Positions 58,023 to 64,000 of a stretch of 64,000 nucleotides of DNA are shown here, piece after piece. The notes below the pieces were generated by a model. It saw only the letters and a program-made list of their open reading frames with translations, ran no database searches and was not told where the DNA came from. Source of the stretch: Azadirachta indica (Eukaryota > Streptophyta > Magnoliopsida > Sapindales > Meliaceae); NCBI GenBank assembly GCA_022749755.1, contig CM040452.1:21470350-21534349 (forward strand), written 5' to 3'. The position numbers and the translations under genes were made by a program. The first letter of the stretch is position 1, and each line of letters begins with the position of its first letter.

Positions 58023-59233
58023 CTGAAAGTATCAATAATTAGTCAGATACATGCAAATTCGAAAAGTAAAGAGAAAAGAATCAGCAAACACAGACACAGA
58101 GTTTCCCGACCCAAAACCCAACAGTGATAACCAACTAAAACACCGATGGGATAAATAAGACAAAGTAAATAGATATCGGATCTCTGCATAATTGTAAGAT
58201 TGATTCATGGAATAGAAGACATTGTTTCACGAACTGAGCCCAGTTCATTTTTGTTTATCTTCTTAACATACAAATCATTTATCCGCCTAGTCTCCATGAA
58301 AATTAAACAGGATAATATATGCATAAAGATCTTAACTTTATTCTATTCTAAAACTTTTTCCCATGACATAAAAGAATTTCCATCAGCCATCAAAGTCAGT
58401 CACAAAATCAACATTGGCTACTATATAAAGGAGGAAATGGGCATCATTCCAGCTAACCTAAAATTGAAACCCTATCTAGTCAGGTGATGACGTCCGGGAT
58501 CTAAGGGACATAAGTAAGAGAGTAAAGTGACAATGCACAGTGCAAGTTGGTTGCAAGTGCACACTTGAGTGTGAGTGAGGCATTCATTTCTTATATGCAA
58601 GGGGGGTCGTGCTGTATGTTAGTAGCAAATGTCACCTATGTACACTATTTATGGTTGCTAATATCAGTTTTATGATCAAATTTAATAGCTCCTAGAAGTT
58701 CTCTTATTATCCAATAACTAGCAAAAGTCTTAAGGCTTCTGCTATGGCAGCATGGCAATCAGAGAAATTTCCAGAGAAAGAAGTTCAATGAAATTCTTAT
58801 GAAGATTCTACACAGCGTACAAAATGAACCACACCAAGTAATAACCATTTCCAAATTAAGCATTTCTTTAAAACACCAGAAAAAATTCCATTTGATACAT
58901 GAATCTACTATAATAGACCAAAAATTCAAATCTCTAATCCATAAAGAACCCTAATTTATGCAATTAGGAATAAATAACAGATCAAATCCGACTCGATCGG
59001 ATAGCGCAAACAATTCGATCCAATAATGCCCAGAATTCAATCAAATTAAAGGGGAAAAATCACAAATTAACAAGTAAAACACTAACAGTACAGCTCAGGA
59101 ATATAGATCGAATCATAATATTGAAACCCAAATTACAATCGATCGATTTACTGACAATCAATTAAGCAGAAAACCGAAAAAAGAAGCAAAAAAACAAAAA
59201 CCTAATTTTCAGCGGCGAGAATGATAAAATTAC
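58023..59233 (-). other. 5' UTR intron of importin beta (about 1.2 kb)
   Basis: On the minus strand a donor GCTACAG/GTAATT lies at 59234/59233 and an acceptor ATACTTTCAG ends at 58023, seven bases before the importin start codon. The leader exon would run from about 59400 to 59234. The segment has no coding potential. Inferred from splice sites only. Confidence 0.6.
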
Positions 59234-59400
59234 CTGTAGCTCCCAAAACCGAAGCTGGCAATGCTGTCACCGACTGAAAAGAGAAGCGTAAAACGGCGGG
59301 GTATTGAAACCCTATGGATGAAGGATAAAGAAAGAAAGAGAAGAAGATTTGTTGTGTGAAGAAGCTAAGCTTCAAAGAATAATTACATACAAATCTGTAT

Positions 59401-61070
59401 TCCCAAGTTTTTAAATGTGGACGGGAATTATCTGGTACGGTACGGTTCAGTAGAATTTGTTCCACGCCGGTCCCACTGTTAAGGTTTGATTGGGGTTGAT
59501 CAACAGCCAAACGTAAGTCAAAGAGATTGACGGATGAGATTTTATAGCACAAACTTGACTTCGGTGATTTTCAAATTTAAAAGAAACGGAGGGGGTTAAC
59601 GTGTGGATCCCACGGTACGAACGATCGGGAAAAAAATGATATTTTTATTTTCTGGTTTTCCAAGTGTTAATTATTGAGACTCGAGAAATTTTTATTTCAA
59701 AAAATGATACCTTTTTTTTTTTAATAAAAACTTCAAAATCGTGTTAGTATTTTTACCTTATTGTTATTGTTACTGTTTTTATTTTCAAATTATTTGAAAT
59801 TTGTTACGTTTTTTAACATAAAAATATCAAATATAGAACACACAAATAATAAGAAAAATTTCTCGTTTCTCCCCTAAAGTTTGATCAAATTGCCCGATGC
59901 CACCTTATTTTTCAAATTACTTCGTTACATCCTTGTGTTAATTAAAATAACAGTAAAACACAAAATTTATGGGTATAATGGTAAATGTTTTATAAAAATT
60001 TAAAAATTAAAAAACTGACACATGGAGTTTATTTGTCAGACATAACCTAAACAAATCCCAACATAAAAAAGAAAAGAAAAAAATAAAACAGGTCTAAAGT
60101 TTTTTTTTTATGGGTTGACTTTCGTATAACTGAAAGTGACTTTGACGCCTAAGTAAAAGTGACGAAGCAAGAGTGCAAAGAATCCATAAAAAACAAAACT
60201 TTGTTTTGTGGAAAATCCATTTTTTTGTATACTTCACAATCGAAACCTTACCTAGTGCACAGCGGAGAGTAGTGTATGAAAACAGGGCTAAAACAAAAAA
60301 CCTAAAAAACGAACACAATGTAAGTTTTCTTGGAAACCAAATGCATATAGTTTGTTTTGTTTTTGTTGTTATTCGTTTGTAATATGTCTTTTGATTAGTC
60401 CTGCTTTTGTTTTTGCAACCCATTTAAGTTTTGTTTTGTTTGTAGGTATAGGCTGTGTGTGTTTTGGATTTTTTTTTTTCATGGTAGAGATATTTGGTGT
60501 TGGCTTCATATGAATTTGTTAATTTGTATATTAATCTCTCTTTTTTTTTTTCTGGTTATTGTTGCATCTATTTGTTTAGTTTTGGTTATTTTAAAATATA
60601 CCCATTTGTTGATATTTGTTTGGTTTTATATTATGGTTTGGCTTCGACGTGGGTATTTGAATGAATACTAGTATTCTTGGATTTTGTGATTATAATATAG
60701 GTGATAATCGTCCCATTTTGCATGCTTATTAGTGAGTAATATTAACAAATAGTTATTAATACAAGTTGCATGAAAATATACAAAGAATGTTTGAATCATA
60801 TAAACCCCAGATGGTTTGTACTAGCTTTTTGGCATTATTCATGTTTGCCCTGAGTAAATATGGCCAGGTCTATATTAATGCTTCTATTATGCTTTAAGAA
60901 GATGGTCCATGTTTATCCTATTTGCATGCTTAAATTGGTATTAGGACTAGTTAGCTCAAGTTGTTATTATACAAAAAATGGTTTTGTATGAAATAATAAA
61001 TTCATACAGTAGATAATTAACCTTGTCCATTTTGCATAGTTACTAATGTTCCATTGTGCTTGTGAACAGG
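59401..61070. other. Intergenic region upstream of importin beta, entering transposon DNA
   Basis: 59401-59640 is the importin promoter side. From about 59870 the DNA changes to a style seen at MULE flanks (CACAAAATTTATGGGTATAA). The stretch 60170-60670 is rich in T tracts with no recognisable protein. It may be the left part of the decayed element that follows. Confidence 0.4.
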
Positions 61071-63420
61071 GTCAACATGGATGGTTTGATATATTTAACA
61101 ATAGTCTTGAACCAACCAACCCCCCTGTACATGAAGAATTTGTCTAACAAGTAATTGATATGCATATTTAGCTGGAACCAATGAGCCCTACATAGGAAGA
61201 TGCCATACCTGGTGCAGGAACAACTACTGTAAGCCTTCAATAGTCAAGGGCATATATTTAGGCAGCATTAGAAAAATAAGGTTTCGACTTGAATAGGGAT
61301 GTGCTTGATGTGTAGACAAGTTATTTACATTATATGATAGGGCAATTCCCCTAGACAAAAGCAAAGTGACAATGTATGCCCGACTAGGTTCAGTCTATTA
61401 GCTTTAATTCAAGATACTACAGCAGAAGCTTCAGATGATGATGAAGCTGATGATGCGAATAATGTAAACTCTAACAATTAGATAGATGAAGACATAGGTG
61501 ACCTTATTGAATCTGAAGGTGAAGAAGATGCTGACTATGTCCAAGATGTTAATTCAGATGATAATGAAGATGGCATGTCAAGTGCTGAGAATGATGATGA
61601 TGATGTTGTGTTATCAAATAATGACAATGATGCAGTTTTATCTATATTAAATATGTCTGAAGACATTAGAAAGAGATTATTCGTATGCCATAGGAAAAGG
61701 GATATTAACTTAGAAGAAGGATAAACAACCAAGATAGTGGATTAATTTAGAGGTGTGCTGAAAGATTATGCCATCGAAGAGTGTTTTTATATGGATAAGA
61801 AGAAAATTGAGAAGGATAGAGTGACAACGACATGTGGAGTGAGCAATACATACAATTAGAGATTTTATAAATCAAGGCTAGTGGATGGTTCATCATTCAT
61901 GATAAAAGTTATAAAAGGTGTGCATACATGTTTGAGGGTGGTAAAAGATCCTAAGGTTACTAACAAATGGGTTGCCAATAAATTGTTTGACAACATCAAA
62001 AGCAATCTTGATATCAAAACATCAACCATGGCTAATCTACTAAGAGCTAGATTTGGTATGACCACAACTAGGAAAAGGCTGTACAATGCTAAAAAATTGG
62101 CGTTACATATTTGGAAGAGAACTATATTCAATCTTATAAGCTATTGCATGATTATGCAAATATGCTGCTAGAGAGAAATAAAGGTGTAACCGTCAAAATA
62201 CAGCATCATTAGGTAGCTGGTAAAGCTCATTTCAAACGTATATGCATCAGTTACCATGCACTACAAATAAGGTTTTTAGAAGGGTGTCAAAGATTTATTG
62301 GGGTCAACAGTTGTCATTTGAAGACCAGGTTTAGAGAAGTATTATTGTTAACTATTGCAATGAATGAGAATAATGGGATATTTTCATTAGCAGTGGCAAT
62401 ATTTGAGACAAAAAATGAAGAAAGTTGGTTCTATTTTTTTATATTGCTAAAGGAACACATGGAATGGCATTGACGATAATGTCAGACAGACAGAAAGACT
62501 TAATTATTGCATGTGCTTAGCATTTTGAAAGGACTAAAGTTAGATATTGTGCTAGATATATATATGCCAATTTTCGAAAATAATTTTCTACTGAAGAGCT
62601 TAGATAAAAATTCTGGAAAGCAGCGAGAGCAACATATCAACTAGACTTCAATATTATACTGAATGTAATTAAGGCTGTGATGAACAAGCATACAAGTGGC
62701 TGATGGATAGTGAACCTACAACATGGAGTTGCCACTCATTCAACCCAATCTTCAAATCTGAACATGTCACGAATAATATAACAGAATCATGGAATAGGTT
62801 GTTAAATAAGCATCGAAGGAAGCAACTTTTGAATCGCTCAAATTCATAAAGCTGAAAATAATAAAAAGGCTAATACGAAGAAGGGAAATAACAACTGGGT
62901 GGGATCTACCACCAAGAATGCACTTGAAGATAGGGAAGAATGCAAAGCTATAAGGAAGCTTATTGTCATTAAAGTAAGTCATACTAAATTTGAGATGTTA
63001 GATCAGGTTATAGATAGGGACAGGAATTATGTTGTGGATCTTGGCCAGAATTACTATGAATGTGAAGGGTAGCAAATAAGCGGAATCTCATACAAGCATG
63101 CTTTAGCTTGTATTATGCCATGCACTGTTGATCCTACTAACTATATGGATAGCTCACTTACAAAGCAAACATACTTGTCCACTTACTTGCATATAATACG
63201 ACCATTACCAGATTGTGCTAATTGGCCTAAATCTAACACGATTCAATTAGAACCCCCGAACAAAAGAGCCCAAGTTGGTAGACCAAAGCTTCGTAGGAAG
63301 AGGTAACAAAAAGACCAACTACTAAAAGTAATGAGATACAATTTAAAATGTGGCCATTACAAGCAACTGGGCTAGAACGAGTGAATGTGTCTTGTAAGGA
63401 AGGTAAATTAAGTTAATTTG
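61071..63420 (+). pseudogene. Decayed MuDR-like (MULE) transposase
   Basis: Blocks appear in the normal order on the plus strand but are broken by stops and frame changes. An N-terminal piece lies at 61076-61150 and an acidic Asp/Glu linker at 61425-61680. The MuDR DNA-binding part and helical region lie at 61870-62171 (ANLLRARFGMTTTRKRLYNA). The start of the DDE domain is at 62260-62440 (LEGCQRFIGVNSCHLKTRF, then IFETKNEESWFYFF), MSDRQKDL follows near 62480 and NNITESWNRLLNKHRRK near 62770. A SWIM-like zinc finger lies at 63030-63130 (YKHALACIM). The tail holds PLPDCANWPK, then KRAQVGRPKLRRKR, and a CCHC-like remnant at 63340. The first catalytic Asp of the usual G-L-D-G-C-H-L-K block is Asn here. 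The element is dead. Confidence 0.85.
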
Positions 63421-64000
63421 CTTTCTGTAATTTTTAAATTTCTTACGTTTTATTTCATGCAAAGACATGTGCTTTTTAACTCAAAATACTTTGTAGGCAT
63501 CAGAAAAATCCTCCCTATATAAAGCATCTTTATCTTTGCTTTAGGCTCAACAACAACTATAAGTGGGGGTCTGCTTTAGGCTCTACAGCAGGTATAAATC
63601 CAGCATTTGCTTCTGGATTAAATACCTTAAGTACCTACAATATTATTATGATTTATTTAGTTTTCTAATTTATATTTTAAAGATACATTAACCTATGTAG
63701 AGACAAGAGAAAATAGGAACAATGCAAATGATTTGGTTATAATGTTTCCAAAGGGCAGAAAAGAATTGATGGTGATAATGTTGTTCTTGGAAATAGCAAC
63801 AGCTAACTAGTTCTTGGAAGGTAATATATAGACATTTATACATACTTTGTATAGCTCATAGAATTCAGAACATTTCTTATAGATGTATTTGGCTTATTAT
63901 ATAATGTTGATTAGTAAGAGAAGCTGTGCATGCAGATTATTTTGGTTTACGTAGCTACAGTCACCAATACAAGTGCAAATAGATAACTTTCTTATTTTTA
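63421..64000. other. Downstream part of the decayed MULE or flank, cut by window end
   Basis: AT-rich sequence with no clear coding block. The right terminal inverted repeat of the MULE was not found and may lie outside the window. Confidence 0.35.

Noticed and set aside
1..64000. CRISPR arrays, operons, phage or bacterial mobile systems
   Set aside because: No regularly spaced repeats and no bacterial gene structure. All genes have plant introns.

Overview
This is a plant nuclear window, almost certainly from a woody eudicot. Genes are rich in introns with GT/AG borders, intergenic DNA is strongly AT-rich, and every protein I recognise is a land-plant family. From memory, many neighbours match Arabidopsis chromosome 5 loci (At5g53020 to At5g53080, At5g53480 and the At5g24310/At5g24314 pair) and one matches At4g27800. 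The gene content looks like a conserved rosid block, possibly Sapindales such as Citrus, but I cannot prove the species.

Layout. 1-4.1 kb: a long coiled-coil protein (+). 7.3-8.5 kb: a small two-exon DUF688-like protein (+). 10.3-14.4 kb: an alpha/beta hydrolase with a C-terminal membrane anchor (+). 17.25-18.95 kb: a tiny Pcc1-type KEOPS subunit (+). 19.7-21.8 kb: an ABIL subunit of the WAVE/SCAR complex (-). 22.9-27.5 kb: a long AT-rich gap. 27.6-31.9 kb: the five-KH RNA-binding protein RCF3/HOS5/SHI1 (+). 33.3-38.3 kb: a TPR protein of kinesin-light-chain type with a likely plastid transit peptide (+). 38.8-40.3 kb: PTAC7, a plastid transcription-associated protein (+). 41.2-45.0 kb: an internally deleted Mutator-like element carrying a broken GRF zinc-finger gene and a nested MITE. 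45.2-48.1 kb: the PP2C phosphatase TAP38/PPH1 (+). 50.4-51.0 kb: a three-exon PSY-type sulfated peptide hormone precursor (-), easily missed because no exon is longer than 135 bases. 51-55.3 kb: AT-rich DNA with microsatellites. 55.3-59.4 kb: importin beta-1 (-). 61-63.4 kb: a decayed MuDR-like transposase, possibly running past the window end.

The genes are independent transcription units, not an operon. PTAC7, TAP38 and probably the TPR protein act in chloroplasts. RCF3 acts in nuclear RNA processing, importin beta in nuclear import, ABIL in actin nucleation, Pcc1 in tRNA t6A modification and the PSY peptide in extracellular signalling. The exon junctions given below were joined by hand and all keep an open frame. 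No new multi-gene system was found. The best leads are the variant PSY peptide, the deleted MULE with its GRF gene, a retained-intron form of the hydrolase that would lose its membrane anchor, and a set of tRNA-derived SINE-like copies in introns and spacers.
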